DNA of 64,000 bases, taken from contig LT984854.1 in assembly GCA_900258555.1 (NCBI GenBank), positions 391,156-455,155 of the forward strand, written 5' to 3'. Every line of letters begins with the position of its first letter. The first letter of the stretch is position 1. This document shows, piece by piece, positions 1-8,572 of the stretch. This DNA comes from an uncultured Desulfobacterium sp. (GTDB lineage: Bacteria; Desulfobacterota; DSM-4660; Desulfatiglandales; Desulfatiglandaceae). A model generated the notes under the pieces. It was given only the letters and a program-made list of their open reading frames with translations, had not been told where the DNA came from and did not search any database. Position numbers and translations under genes: made by a program.

Positions 1-160
1 CCAGCCATTCCGCGCTTCAGATATTTGTGAAGCCAGATTTGGTGGACTTTGAGGTCTGTTTTGGTATGGGCACCCAGTTGATAACGTCGCATAGCGACAT
101 GTATTAACTTTTCTTCGCCTAAAGGCGAGGGATTTCAACCATCCCTGAAAGGGACATTAA
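1..160 (-). mobile_element. Left-end fragment of a non-autonomous IS200/IS605-like element
   Basis: The reverse complement of this stretch reads base for base like 40020-40179. It holds the element's left-end hairpins (TCCCT/AGGGA, CGCC/GGCG, GTCGC/GCGAC) and the first codons of a TnpA-like protein (MRRYQLGAHTKTDLKVH). The copy is cut by the window edge, so its right end and integrity are unknown. It abuts the terminator of the neighbouring small secreted-protein gene. The boundary shares the sequence TTTAATG with the other copy, which suggests a preferred target. The identity between copies is seen directly; assignment to IS200/IS605 rests on the Y1-transposase-like start of the encoded peptide. 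Confidence 0.8.
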
Positions 161-188
161 AGGCAGGGTTAGAAATGACCCTGCCTTT
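159..188 (-). terminator. Hairpin terminator of the 91-residue protein gene
   Basis: A perfect 11-bp stem (AAAGGCAGGGT / ACCCTGCCTTT) with an 8-base loop lies 14 bases past the stop of the leftward gene at 202-477. The T-run on the transcript is short (TTT) because the inserted element begins right at its edge, so termination strength is uncertain. Confidence 0.65.
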
Positions 189-201
189 AGGTCGAGCATT
201 C

Positions 202-477
202 TTAGCCGCCGAGCATCGCCTTGATAGAATTGAGTGTATCAACGTCTTTCTGCAGCGCATCCAGGTGTGTTTGAATATCGCTGATGGACGTCCCCAGTTT
301 AGCCGCTGCGCCAAGTGATCCGCCTTGCTCTCCGGCCTTTTCCATGACCGCCTTTCCAACGTCGCCCAGTTGCGCCTCGGCGCTGCGCTGGCTAACTGCC
401 CCGCAGAACCACCCGGATGCGAAAATGGCAACCACTGCCCCGATTCGAACTGACTTGCCAACTATTGTTTTTTTCAT
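202..477 (-). CDS. Small exported or membrane-anchored protein of unknown function
   Basis: This is a 91-residue protein that I do not recognise. A basic start (MKKTIVGKSVR) and a hydrophobic stretch at about residues 12-30 look like a signal peptide or single anchor. A predicted cleavage region around AEAQ (near residue 35) is followed by a short, soluble, helix-prone domain with Gly/Ala-rich and heptad-like parts. A strong ribosome site (GGAGG) lies about 7 bases before the ATG. It is transcribed leftward and has its own hairpin terminator. The region before it is a dispersed repeat rather than a conserved operon, so context gives no function. Confidence 0.6.
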   Translation of the reverse strand: MKKTIVGKSVRIGAVVAIFASGWFCGAVSQRSAEAQLGDVGKAVMEKAGEQGGSLGAAAKLGTSISDIQTHLDALQKDVDTLNSIKAMLGG

Positions 478-564
478 GTGTTACCTCCTTGTCTTAAGTG
501 GTTAAATAGCGGAAGTTGAAGCATCCCCCTTACCCGATTAGGCACGATTCTTTTTAACTTAAAA

Positions 565-722
565 AAGGCTGTTAGCTGTTAGTGATTAGCCGTTAGCTTA
601 AAGAATTCAATATATTGAAACAATTTCTATGTTCACCCACCGGGTGCAACCTTTAAAGTTGTCAAGATGTCGAAATTTCTTGCCTAATAGCTAAAGGCTA
701 AGTGCTGACTGCTTTTTTTAGG
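565..722 (-). repeat. Dispersed ~155-bp element, copy A
   Basis: Read on the minus strand this matches the intergenic stretch 53572-53726: GCTATTAGGCAAGAAATTTCG, a TTGACAACTT core, a CACCC..GGGTG-like middle, then TTAAGCTAACGGCTAAT and a final AGCTAACAGCC followed by T. Both ends carry related AGCTAATAGC-type words in opposite orientation, giving imperfect terminal inverted repeats. It begins 1 base after the aqpZ stop codon, just as copy B begins at the stop of the methyltransferase gene at 52827. No coding capacity is evident. It behaves like a MITE or terminator-associated repeat. Confidence 0.65.
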
Positions 723-723
723 T

Positions 724-1413
724 TTAATCTTCCGTGCCGCCAATATAACGATAGATTGCCGCCCCAAGCAGGGCGCCGATAATAGGCGCCACCCAAAACA
801 GCCACAGTTGTGCAACGGCCCAATCACCAACGAAAACAGCAACACCCGTACTGCGTGCAGGATTGACAGATGTATTGGTTACCGGAATACTAATCAGGTG
901 AATCAAGGTAAGGCAAAAACCGATAGCAACAGGCGCCAAACCTTGCGGTGCTCGCTTATCAGTCGAACCGAGAATGACAAGAATAAACATCATTGTCATA
1001 ACCACCTCTGAGACCAGGGCCGCAATTAAAGAATAGCCTCCCGGTGAATGGGCGCCGTAACCATTGCACGCAAAGCCCGCTGAAACATCAAAGCCGGCTT
1101 TGCCGGTGGCTATGACGTAAAGGACCCCACCGGCAACGACAGCGCCCAGGACCTGAGCGATGATGTAAGGCAACAATTGATTTGCCTGGAAACGACCACC
1201 AGCCCAGAGTCCAACAGAAACCGCCGGGTTGAGGTGACAGCCGGATATGTGCCCGATTGCAAAGGCCATCGTCAGCACGGTCAGGCCGAAGGCGAGTGAA
1301 ACGCCGAGCAGACCGATACCAACATTGGGAAAGGCCGCTGCCAACACCGCACTTCCGCACCCGCCAAGGACCAGCCAAAATGTCCCGAAAAACTCAGCGC
1401 CGTACTTTTTCAT
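724..1413 (-). CDS. aqpZ: Aquaporin Z (water channel)
   Basis: This 229-residue inner-membrane channel of the MIP family passes water and possibly small neutral solutes. Both pore motifs are present: HLNPAVS near residue 61 and SVNPARS near residue 183. Six hydrophobic helices can be seen, and the length is typical of bacterial AqpZ. The N terminus ([20 protein letters not shown]) matches the family signature. The start is supported by AAAGGAG about 7 bases upstream. It is transcribed leftward and appears monocistronic, with a dispersed repeat directly after its stop. Identification as an aquaporin is firm; water versus glycerol selectivity is inferred from the overall AqpZ-like sequence. Confidence 0.93.
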   Translation of the reverse strand: MKKYGAEFFGTFWLVLGGCGSAVLAAAFPNVGIGLLGVSLAFGLTVLTMAFAIGHISGCHLNPAVSVGLWAGGRFQANQLLPYIIAQVLGAVVAGGVLYVIATGKAGFDVSAGFACNGYGAHSPGGYSLIAALVSEVVMTMMFILVILGSTDKRAPQGLAPVAIGFCLTLIHLISIPVTNTSVNPARSTGVAVFVGDWAVAQLWLFWVAPIIGALLGAAIYRYIGGTED

Positions 1414-1785
1414 GCTTTTCTCCTTTCAATCAATGCGTATAACACATAAAAACAGATTAAATAGGCGGAAACCAAAAAGGCAGGTCAACGGCTCCCAACA
1501 GGCAATAAGTGCCTGTCAGGAGCAGGGCATGCATAGCTTGAGTCGTCTTTTTTTCATGGAGGGCCACCTCTAATTTGAGGCTGATAATGGTTGGGGTCAA
1601 AATAACATACTATTAGATAAAACAAAGATCAAGATACTTTTTAATTAGGACTTATTCAATGTTATCATTAAAACTTCTCTCAATATGCCTGATTTTTTTT
1701 GCTTTCAATTTTTAGTAAACCCAGTAAAGTTTAAATATTGGGCGCATTGCACCTTTTTTTGTATGATAGTATTTTTCTTAAGGAA
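1414..1785. other. Intergenic region between aqpZ and the sigma-54 activator
   Basis: This region is AT-rich with no convincing gene on either strand. It separates the divergently transcribed aqpZ and activator genes. Apart from the promoter and inverted repeat listed next, I see only short A/T runs and no tRNA-like or riboswitch-like fold. Confidence 0.5.
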
Positions 1786-1814
1786 TTGACAAAAACGCCC
1801 ATAAAGAATATAGT
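1786..1814 (+). promoter_or_regulatory. Sigma-70-type promoter for the GAF/sigma-54 activator gene
   Basis: A perfect -35 (TTGACA, 1786-1791), a 17-base spacer and a good -10 (TATAGT, 1809-1814) point rightward. Transcription would start near 1820, within the inverted repeat that follows, leaving a leader of about 105 bases. Confidence 0.7.
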
Positions 1815-1817
1815 GCC

Positions 1818-1867
1818 GGCAATAGGTGGCGGCCCCTTATATGAAATTTACAGGTCGGCCTATTGCC
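1818..1867 (+). promoter_or_regulatory. Inverted repeat at the start of the activator leader
   Basis: A perfect 9-bp inverted repeat (GGCAATAGG at 1818-1826, CCTATTGCC at 1859-1867) encloses 32 bases directly after the -10 box. It could be an operator or a leader hairpin. Its position, overlapping the expected start point, favours control of this gene's expression. Confidence 0.5.
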
Positions 1868-1926
1868 TTATTTGGGTCTGATAAAAATATAATCCGGCAG
1901 GTGTTTATACTTACACCATTTTTACC

Positions 1927-3423
1927 ATGAAGCCTTCACATCCTCCATCCGAAACAGATCGTTTTAGAGAGATATCGTCCTGGGTGTCATCGGTCCATGA
2001 TTTGGATCAGCACCTGGAGCCCATTATCGGGACAGTCACCCAGGTGTTGCGAGCCAAAATGGTGTTTCTAATGCTTGTAGACAGGAAGGCCAAAAGGCTC
2101 TATGTCAAAACCGCTGCCGGTGATGTGCTTGATGAATACAAAAAGCGTGAAGTGCAACTGGGCGAAGGTATTGCCGGTTATGTTGCAGAAAAAGGTGAGG
2201 CCGTTGTTGTGCCCGATGTTTCTAATGACATTCGCTGGGCCAAAGAGGCGGCAGAATCCAGTGCTTCCTTTGCCCATACCGTGGCCTGTGCTCCAATGAA
2301 AATCGCAAACGAGACAATAGGGGTAATTGAGCTGATCAACAGGACCGATGGCGGTTATTTTCAGGATGCAGACCTAAAGCTCCTGGCTGTCTATGCCGAG
2401 GCCGCAGCCCTTGCCATTAACAAGGCCGAGCAGGAAGTAAAAGCCGATGCCGAAGGAGAGTCATTCAGGGAGGAACTATGCAGCAAGTACCAGATCATAG
2501 GCAAGGGAGATGCATTAAATAGGGTTGTATCAGAGGCCTTTAAGGTGGCCAAGTCAAAGGCCAGCACCCTTATACTGGGTGAGAGCGGTACAGGAAAGGA
2601 ACTACTTGCAAGACTGATACACCAGGCAGGTCCAAGAAGGGATAACCCCATGATAGGACTCAACTGCGCCGCTCTCCCCGAGACCCTGATGGAGGATGAG
2701 CTCTTCGGACACGAAAAAGGTGCTTACACCGGAGCCTTGAACCGCAAGATCGGCAAGTTTGAGCTGGCCAACAACGGCACATTATTTTTGGATGAAATCG
2801 GCGAGATGAGCCCGGGCATGCAGGCAAAGATGTTAAGGGTCTTGCAGGAAGGGGTGTTTTACAGGGTCGGCGGAAACCTTCCCGTCTCGGTTGATGTCAG
2901 GGTGATCTGCGCTACCAACAGGGATATCTTAAAAGAGGTCACCGAAGGCAGATTCAGGGAAGACCTATATTACCGGATGAATGTTGTCCAAATCCAAATG
3001 CCGCCTCTGCGCGAGAGAAGGGAGGATATACCCCTTCTGGCCGATTACTTTCTGGAGCTTTTTAAGACGGAGAGAGGATTGCCGGAATTAAGGATATCGC
3101 CAAAGGCACTCCAAAATATGACACACTATGACTGGCCCGGAAACATCAGAGAATTACGAAACGCCCTCGAGCGGGCCGTGGTTATGGGCAACCATGAAGA
3201 AATCCAACCGGAAGACCTGCCCATATTCGGTCCAAGGACTGCATATAAGGGGATCGAGGTGGGTTTGACCTTGGATGAGGCCATTGACAGATTCAAGAGG
3301 GAGTTTATCATCGCAAACCTTAGGAGCACCGGGGGCAACAGGACAAAGGCAGCCAAAAAATTGGACATACAGAGGACATACTTATCTCGTCTGATATCAA
3401 AGCTTGACATTAAGGAGGTTTGA
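1927..3423 (+). CDS. GAF-domain sigma-54-dependent transcriptional activator, NifA-like
   Basis: This 498-residue enhancer-binding protein uses ATP hydrolysis to open promoters held by sigma-54 RNA polymerase. An N-terminal GAF sensor domain spans roughly residues 20-165. The AAA+ domain (about 190-420) has the Walker A GESGTGKE, the sigma-54 contact loop as GAYTGA (Tyr instead of the usual Phe), Walker B in LFLDEIGEM and the arginine-finger region. The C terminus is a Fis-type helix-turn-helix (TGGNRTKAAKKL...). The GAF ligand cannot be read from sequence. No Shine-Dalgarno is visible before the ATG. The neighbouring pckG is a possible but unproven target. Confidence 0.9.
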   Translation: MKPSHPPSETDRFREISSWVSSVHDLDQHLEPIIGTVTQVLRAKMVFLMLVDRKAKRLYVKTAAGDVLDEYKKREVQLGEGIAGYVAEKGEAVVVPDVSNDIRWAKEAAESSASFAHTVACAPMKIANETIGVIELINRTDGGYFQDADLKLLAVYAEAAALAINKAEQEVKADAEGESFREELCSKYQIIGKGDALNRVVSEAFKVAKSKASTLILGESGTGKELLARLIHQAGPRRDNPMIGLNCAALPETLMEDELFGHEKGAYTGALNRKIGKFELANNGTLFLDEIGEMSPGMQAKMLRVLQEGVFYRVGGNLPVSVDVRVICATNRDILKEVTEGRFREDLYYRMNVVQIQMPPLRERREDIPLLADYFLELFKTERGLPELRISPKALQNMTHYDWPGNIRELRNALERAVVMGNHEEIQPEDLPIFGPRTAYKGIEVGLTLDEAIDRFKREFIIANLRSTGGNRTKAAKKLDIQRTYLSRLISKLDIKEV

Positions 3424-3728
3424 AAATAGCAATTACCAGTGTCCACCCACAAGTGGCCATTTTGCCTAACCTCTGCGTTATGCTCAGAGTTTAATCCTCA
3501 AAATACTACGCCGTATTTCTGCGGTTAAAATCTTCGCATGACTTGACCTTGGACAAAATATCTCATTTCTGGTTGGACGCTATCCAATCCAGAGACAGTT
3601 TAAAAATGTTCCTTTTTATAGCACCTTAAGCCCAGCAAGCCCGAGGGGGTCAGGTGCAGCGTTTTAACAAAGGGGGACACATTGAAACTGGCTCTTATTG
3701 TTATACATAAATTTCTAAGGAGAGCCAT
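3424..3728. other. Intergenic region before pckG
   Basis: About 300 bases hold only short hairpins (for example CTCTG..CAGAG near 3470-3490) and no gene. I looked for a -24/-12 sigma-54 promoter (TGGCAC..TTGCA) that would link pckG to the upstream activator and found no good match. The last bases contain the pckG ribosome site (AAGGAG). Confidence 0.4.
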
Positions 3729-5693
3729 ATGTTTGAATTAAAGAAAGGGATAGATATAGTCAGCTATATCGGTGGGTTAAAAAATGATAAGGAGGCCGAG
3801 AAGATCTTCCGGGAGAAAATGGATGACATCAATTTTGCCAAGATCCAGAAGATCACAAATAAAGAGGCCCGGTTAAAGATTGCAAATGCCATTGTAATGG
3901 GGCAACCGGACAGTGTGTTTGTCAACACTGGATCTCCGGAAGACAGAAAGTTTATCATTAATCTTTCGGTCAAAACCGGTGAGGAATCACCCCTGGCCAT
4001 CAACGGCCATACCATCCATTACGATCTGGCCGAGGAACAGGCCCGCATTATTGACCGCACATTTTATATCACCAATGACGATGAAAAGGTAAGCACCCTT
4101 GCGCTCAGGATAAGCAGAATTGATGCCCTAAAGTATGTGCAGGGATACATGACAGGGATGATGAAGGGCATGACCTTGATTGTCGGGTTTTATTCCCGTG
4201 GGCCCATCGGGGCCTTTCCCACCATACCAGCCATTGAGGCAACCACCTCCTGCTACGTCTGTCACAGTGCTGAATTGCTCTACAGGAATTGTTTCAATGC
4301 ATTTGATTCCGAGGTTGAGAGGGTTGGGCATTTCTTCACAAATATACACAGCCAGGGGCCGAATCGCTCTGAAGATCTGCCGAATGCCCGCGTTTTTATG
4401 GACAGGGCACACCAGACCACTTACAGCACGTTCTGTACCTATGCGGGAAACACCTTGCTGCTCAAAAAGGGAAACCACAGGCTTGCGGTTGACAGGGCAA
4501 CTTACTACAGACGCGGAAAAGAGATCTCCGAGCACATGTTTATCACGGGCATCCAAGGCCTTGGCGGCCGCATGACCTTCTTCGCAGGTGCCGCCCCAAG
4601 CGGGTGCGGAAAGACTACTACCGCCATGACAGGACATGAATTTATCAGCGACGACCTTGCACAGATCTGGATCGCCGAAGACGGGACCCTAAGGAGCGTT
4701 AACCCGGAATGCGGGATCTTCGGTATCATCAAAGACGTCAACTGGGTGGACGACCCCATGATGCTCAAGCTCTTCCGCAATGAAAATGCCGAGATCATCT
4801 TCTCCAATGTCCTTATTGATGAAAATAAAAAGCCCCACTGGGAAGGCTATGGGGAAGAGGCACCAAAGAAGGGCTTCAATTTCCAGGGTGAGTGGCAAGA
4901 AGGAAAGAAAGACCAAAAGGGAAAGCCCGTACCGATATCACATCCAAATGCACGTTTTACCTTAAAGTGTGAAGTCCTTGATAATTATAGCAAAAAAATA
5001 GACGACCCCGTCGGTGTCATTACAAAGGTCTTTACATACAGCGGCCGAGACAGCGACACTATGCCGCCTGTGTGGGTGGCGAAAAACGCCGATCACGGTG
5101 TGGCAATCGGGGCATCCTTGGTCTCCCAGGCAACTGCTACGGAGGTGGGCGCAACCGGCGTCAAACGTTCCCCCTGGGCGAATCAGGCCTTTATCCCCGG
5201 CCGCCTCGGCGATTATATGCACGGCCAGTTCGAATTCTTTAACAGCGACAAAATCAAGCCCGAGCATCGCCCGATACTGGCGGGGCTTAACTATTTTCTA
5301 ACCGAAGGCGCACGGGGCGGACAGGGAGAAAAGCTCTTGGGCGAAAAGCGGGATGTCCATGTCTGGATGGGGTGGCTTGAAAGGCTTGTGCACAATGAGG
5401 TTGGAGCCATCGAAACCCCCATCGGTTTTCTGCCGAGATATGAAGACCTGAAGGCACTGTTCAAGACCTTAATCAATAAAGACTACGACAGGGCACTGTA
5501 TGACAGGCAGTTTTCATTATATATTGATAATATTGTAAGACGTCTTGATCTTCAGACCGAGGCATACAGAAAGGACGAAAATATCCCTGAAAGATTGTTT
5601 GAGATATATGAGGAGCAAAAAAAGGGACTACTTGCCCTCAAGGCGAAATACGGCCCTATTGTAACTCCGGACCAGCTTGAAAAAGGCATTTAA
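3729..5693 (+). CDS. pckG: Phosphoenolpyruvate carboxykinase, GTP type
   Basis: This 654-residue cytosolic enzyme interconverts oxaloacetate and phosphoenolpyruvate plus CO2, linking the citric-acid cycle to gluconeogenesis. The nucleotide loop reads APSGCGKTTTAM, near residue 295, with the cysteine typical of GTP-dependent enzymes. It is followed by FISDDLAQIW (metal-binding Asp pair) and NPECGIFGI. Length fits the GTP family (about 600-650) rather than the shorter ATP family. An AAGGAG site precedes the ATG. In an organism fixing carbon through CODH/ACS, this enzyme would feed C4 and C3 intermediates to biosynthesis. It is divergent from animal enzymes, but the catalytic motifs are intact. 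Confidence 0.88.
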   Translation: MFELKKGIDIVSYIGGLKNDKEAEKIFREKMDDINFAKIQKITNKEARLKIANAIVMGQPDSVFVNTGSPEDRKFIINLSVKTGEESPLAINGHTIHYDLAEEQARIIDRTFYITNDDEKVSTLALRISRIDALKYVQGYMTGMMKGMTLIVGFYSRGPIGAFPTIPAIEATTSCYVCHSAELLYRNCFNAFDSEVERVGHFFTNIHSQGPNRSEDLPNARVFMDRAHQTTYSTFCTYAGNTLLLKKGNHRLAVDRATYYRRGKEISEHMFITGIQGLGGRMTFFAGAAPSGCGKTTTAMTGHEFISDDLAQIWIAEDGTLRSVNPECGIFGIIKDVNWVDDPMMLKLFRNENAEIIFSNVLIDENKKPHWEGYGEEAPKKGFNFQGEWQEGKKDQKGKPVPISHPNARFTLKCEVLDNYSKKIDDPVGVITKVFTYSGRDSDTMPPVWVAKNADHGVAIGASLVSQATATEVGATGVKRSPWANQAFIPGRLGDYMHGQFEFFNSDKIKPEHRPILAGLNYFLTEGARGGQGEKLLGEKRDVHVWMGWLERLVHNEVGAIETPIGFLPRYEDLKALFKTLINKDYDRALYDRQFSLYIDNIVRRLDLQTEAYRKDENIPERLFEIYEEQKKGLLALKAKYGPIVTPDQLEKGI

Positions 5694-5702
5694 CCTTAAA
5701 CG

Positions 5703-5727
5703 CGCCGCCCCGTCTAAAGGGGTGGCG
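5703..5727 (+). terminator. GC-rich hairpin after pckG
   Basis: CGCCGCCCC and GGGGTGGCG pair with one G-T wobble-type mismatch around a 7-base loop, 9 bases after the pckG stop. There is no T-run, so it may be an mRNA-stabilising or weak terminator structure rather than an intrinsic terminator. Confidence 0.45.
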
Positions 5728-5749
5728 TATGACGAGACTTTGCCAATAG

Positions 5750-7594
5750 ATGAACCAGGACGCGAGGAAACCGAAGTTTGATTCAGAGGCACGCGATGTT
5801 CTGGTCCTGGAATCCTTCAAGAAATTCATCCTGTCTTTAGATTACAAGAATTCAAAGTTTATCCTGTCCCTGGGTGCTGCAAAAGGCTACCCCACAGTGG
5901 AGTCTTTGCAGCGCTACCTGGAAGACTCTCTAAAGTCCTTTGCCCGAAATCCGGATATAAAAAGGATATTTTATCAGATTATCAGTAACGTAAAAGGCAA
6001 TGTGAAGATGTCCGCCGATGAGATAGAGACTTATCTGACGGAAATCATCCTTGAAAACGATTACTCTTACTGGAATCAATATGTAAAAGAGAGTCGGTCG
6101 CCGGAAAAGACAAAGGCCGCTGTTCTGAGATTGATTGATATTGTCCTGGCCAAAAAACTCAGACAGATCGTATCGCACAGGATAGATAATAAGGACTACT
6201 CCAATCCGCAGGTATTGATCAATATACTCAACTACTTTTCCGAAGGAAGACCGATCTATATCCTCATCGTAGATTCGTTAATAAAGATAATACTCGAAGA
6301 GACATACTTTGATATAGAAGAAAGAGGCATAGCTTGCCGGATAGTTGTCAATAACTACAGGATCGAAAACACACTGATATATATACTGACAAACAAAGAG
6401 CTGGACAACAGACAGAAATATTTGATCTGCACCGCGATCAGGGCATATCAAAAGGTATACTGGAAGATGTTGTTGCTTGACTATGATCCCGGTCAGGAAA
6501 AGGAGACGGTTGCGAAAACCTGGTTCGGAGTAAAGGACTTTGAATCGGTCCGTTATTATCAGGCCCCTAAGATAACAAACGATTATATTGACAGTATTAT
6601 TGCCGGCGATCACGTCGCCTCCACAATGTATGCCCGGTATCTGGTTCTCTCCATGGATTTTGAGGACTTACTGAGGCTTTTGTATGTGGCAATCCATGAC
6701 AGGGGGGGCTTTGATCATGATGAAGAACTGATCTTTGCCTTATATAAGCAGTTATATACCGTGATGAATGACTACCGGGATATCTGCCAGATGGAGCGGC
6801 AGTCTGCAAGGTCACTGAAGAGTAAATTATCCGACAGATCCAAAGAAACCAGGCTCTCCGAACAGCCCATTATTTCCGCGGTCAAGCGCCATGCGGACAT
6901 GACGCCTATGCTGGAAACGAGGACCCCTCATCCCCTGCTTCCGGAGACTGTAAAAAACCTTGAGGAAAGCGGCCTGCTTCATCTCTTTAAGATCTGGCCT
7001 ATTCCGGAGATATCTCAGAACCTATTCAATATAGTTTGTAAGTTAAAAGACCGGATTCCTGAAGGCAAAGAATTTGCCATCAGTCACCTGTTACACCGGG
7101 AAAAACTGTTGGCATTTTTGATGCGCCTTGACAGGGCGGGCATTAAGATAATTAAGACCGATCTGCCCTTAATCACCAATGCAGTCCAATTGGAGACACA
7201 CAATTATTTCAGGCAGGGTCAGTATTTCGGCTCCACAGGATTCTGGCAGTTTCTGGCCGAAAAACCCCCTTCAGTATGGTATTGTGCAAGGCCCCATGCC
7301 GTCGGCAACTGCCTTGATCAACCGCTTCGTCATGTCATCTTAAGAATTTTTTTGGGCAGCGGCGAGCTTTACAGATCCCCTTTTATTGTGGACAGCACCC
7401 CCAGATTCGGATCAATTGATGAAGGCATTGACGAAGATGGTATTGTCAATTCCCTCTTAATCCGGCCCGGCATGTTTTTGCTCGATATCCCACAAAAAAT
7501 AAAAACCCTGTGGGCCATGACCCAAAGCGCTCAGATGAAGACACTCCAAGAGGTGATATCAAAAAAGATATCCGATGCAAACCGCGCAAGGTGA
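5750..7594 (+). CDS. Conserved-looking 614-residue protein of unknown function
   Basis: I do not recognise this protein. It is long, soluble, rich in Leu, Ile, Tyr and charged residues, and looks almost wholly helical. There is no signal peptide, membrane segment, nucleotide loop or Cys cluster. A basic, Ser/Arg-rich stretch near residues 355-380 (RQSARSLKSKLSDRSKET) may be a linker between two helical parts. The C-terminal third contains an aromatic-rich segment around GSTGFWQFLAEKPPSVWYC. It lies between pckG and the parS-parAB locus in the same direction, without a clear ribosome site before the ATG. Codon use resembles its neighbours, so a real native gene is likely. Confidence 0.65.
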   Translation: MNQDARKPKFDSEARDVLVLESFKKFILSLDYKNSKFILSLGAAKGYPTVESLQRYLEDSLKSFARNPDIKRIFYQIISNVKGNVKMSADEIETYLTEIILENDYSYWNQYVKESRSPEKTKAAVLRLIDIVLAKKLRQIVSHRIDNKDYSNPQVLINILNYFSEGRPIYILIVDSLIKIILEETYFDIEERGIACRIVVNNYRIENTLIYILTNKELDNRQKYLICTAIRAYQKVYWKMLLLDYDPGQEKETVAKTWFGVKDFESVRYYQAPKITNDYIDSIIAGDHVASTMYARYLVLSMDFEDLLRLLYVAIHDRGGFDHDEELIFALYKQLYTVMNDYRDICQMERQSARSLKSKLSDRSKETRLSEQPIISAVKRHADMTPMLETRTPHPLLPETVKNLEESGLLHLFKIWPIPEISQNLFNIVCKLKDRIPEGKEFAISHLLHREKLLAFLMRLDRAGIKIIKTDLPLITNAVQLETHNYFRQGQYFGSTGFWQFLAEKPPSVWYCARPHAVGNCLDQPLRHVILRIFLGSGELYRSPFIVDSTPRFGSIDEGIDEDGIVNSLLIRPGMFLLDIPQKIKTLWAMTQSAQMKTLQEVISKKISDANRAR

Positions 7595-7642
7595 AGGGCG
7601 ACAGGGAAAGTGGATACAGGGATAACGGCTGTTATTGAGGCA

Positions 7643-7658
7643 TGTTTCACGTGAAACA
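7643..7658. promoter_or_regulatory. parS: parS chromosome-partition site
   Basis: TGTTTCACGTGAAACA is a perfect match to the 16-bp palindromic parS consensus known from Bacillus and most bacterial chromosomes. It is the loading site for ParB, where the CTP-dependent clamp starts to spread and SMC is recruited. It lies 146 bases before parA. I saw no second copy in the window. Its position about 23 kb from dnaA fits the usual clustering of parS near the origin. Confidence 0.95.
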
Positions 7659-7803
7659 TGGTTTTTTGCTTTAAATAAACCCACGATTGTGATATCACCT
7701 GAAAACCCTTGCGAATCCTTAGGTTGACAATGGGCTCCTTAGCCCCTTTCGGTTTAAGGGCCGGGAATTGCCGAGCAAAACACACAAGAAGTTGCCTTGA
7801 TCT

Positions 7804-8565
7804 ATGGGACAAGTCATAACTATCGCCAACCAAAAGGGGGGGGTGGGAAAGACCACCACCGCCGTTAATCTTTCCGCTTCAATAGCGGCAGCGGAACGCA
7901 CGTGCCTGTTGATAGACTGCGACCCGCAGGGAAACGCCACTACAGGTCTGGGCATAAACAAGGCTACTCTAGAAAAGGGACTCTATGATCTGCTGGTTTC
8001 AGACGGGAGGCAGAACGACCTGATCATAAAGACAGGGCTTTCCCGTCTGGACCTGATCGGTGCGACCAGTAATCTTATCGGGGTTGAAGTGGAATTGTTC
8101 GACATGGAGGATAAGGAATTCAGGCTGAAAAGGGCCATCGAAAAATTGAGAAACAATTATGACTACATCCTCCTTGATTGTCCCCCGTCCCTTGGCTTTC
8201 TTACCATAAACGCACTCACCGCCGCCGACTCTGTCCTTATCCCGCTGCAATGTGAATATTATGCCCTGGAGGGACTTTCCCAGTTGATCGAGACGGTCAA
8301 TGCAATTAAAAAAAGCCTTAACCCCTCACTTAAGATAGAGAATATCTTATTGACCATGTATGATAAAAGAAACAACCTTTCACAAGAGGTTGCCGAAGAC
8401 GTGCGCCTGCATTTCAAGGGGAGGGTTTTTTCCACGGTCATCCCGCGAAATGTCCGCCTAAGTGAGGCCCCGAGTCACGGAAAACCCATTCTTTTATACG
8501 ATATACGCTCCTCCGGGGCCCAGAGCTACCTGGCCCTGGCAAAGGAGCTTATCGGAAAGGATTAG
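7804..8565 (+). CDS. parA: Chromosome-partitioning ATPase ParA (Soj)
   Basis: This 253-residue Walker-type ATPase binds DNA nonspecifically as an ATP dimer and drives origin segregation together with ParB bound at parS. The deviant Walker A (KGGVGKTTTAVNL, from about residue 10) is intact. So are the switch motif DCDPQGNATTGLG and the Walker B region ILLDCPPSLGFLT. Length and motifs are typical of the chromosomal short ParA/Soj type, which lacks the N-terminal DNA-binding domain of plasmid ParA. parB begins 7 bases after its stop, so the two are co-transcribed. Confidence 0.95.
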   Translation: MGQVITIANQKGGVGKTTTAVNLSASIAAAERTCLLIDCDPQGNATTGLGINKATLEKGLYDLLVSDGRQNDLIIKTGLSRLDLIGATSNLIGVEVELFDMEDKEFRLKRAIEKLRNNYDYILLDCPPSLGFLTINALTAADSVLIPLQCEYYALEGLSQLIETVNAIKKSLNPSLKIENILLTMYDKRNNLSQEVAEDVRLHFKGRVFSTVIPRNVRLSEAPSHGKPILLYDIRSSGAQSYLALAKELIGKD

Positions 8566-8572
8566 TCCGGCA

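Noticed and set aside
3424-3728. Sigma-54 promoter before pckG driven by the neighbouring activator
   Set aside because: No TGGCAC-N5-TTGCA-like sequence with correct spacing was found.
4128-4637. Minus-strand 169-codon frame inside pckG
   Set aside because: It lies wholly opposite the P-loop and conserved region of pckG; composition is not protein-like and there is no start signal.
8462-8572. Upstream extension of parB overlapping parA
   Set aside because: The added 37 residues are a frame-shifted reading of parA; the ATG at 8573 gives the canonical ParB N terminus.
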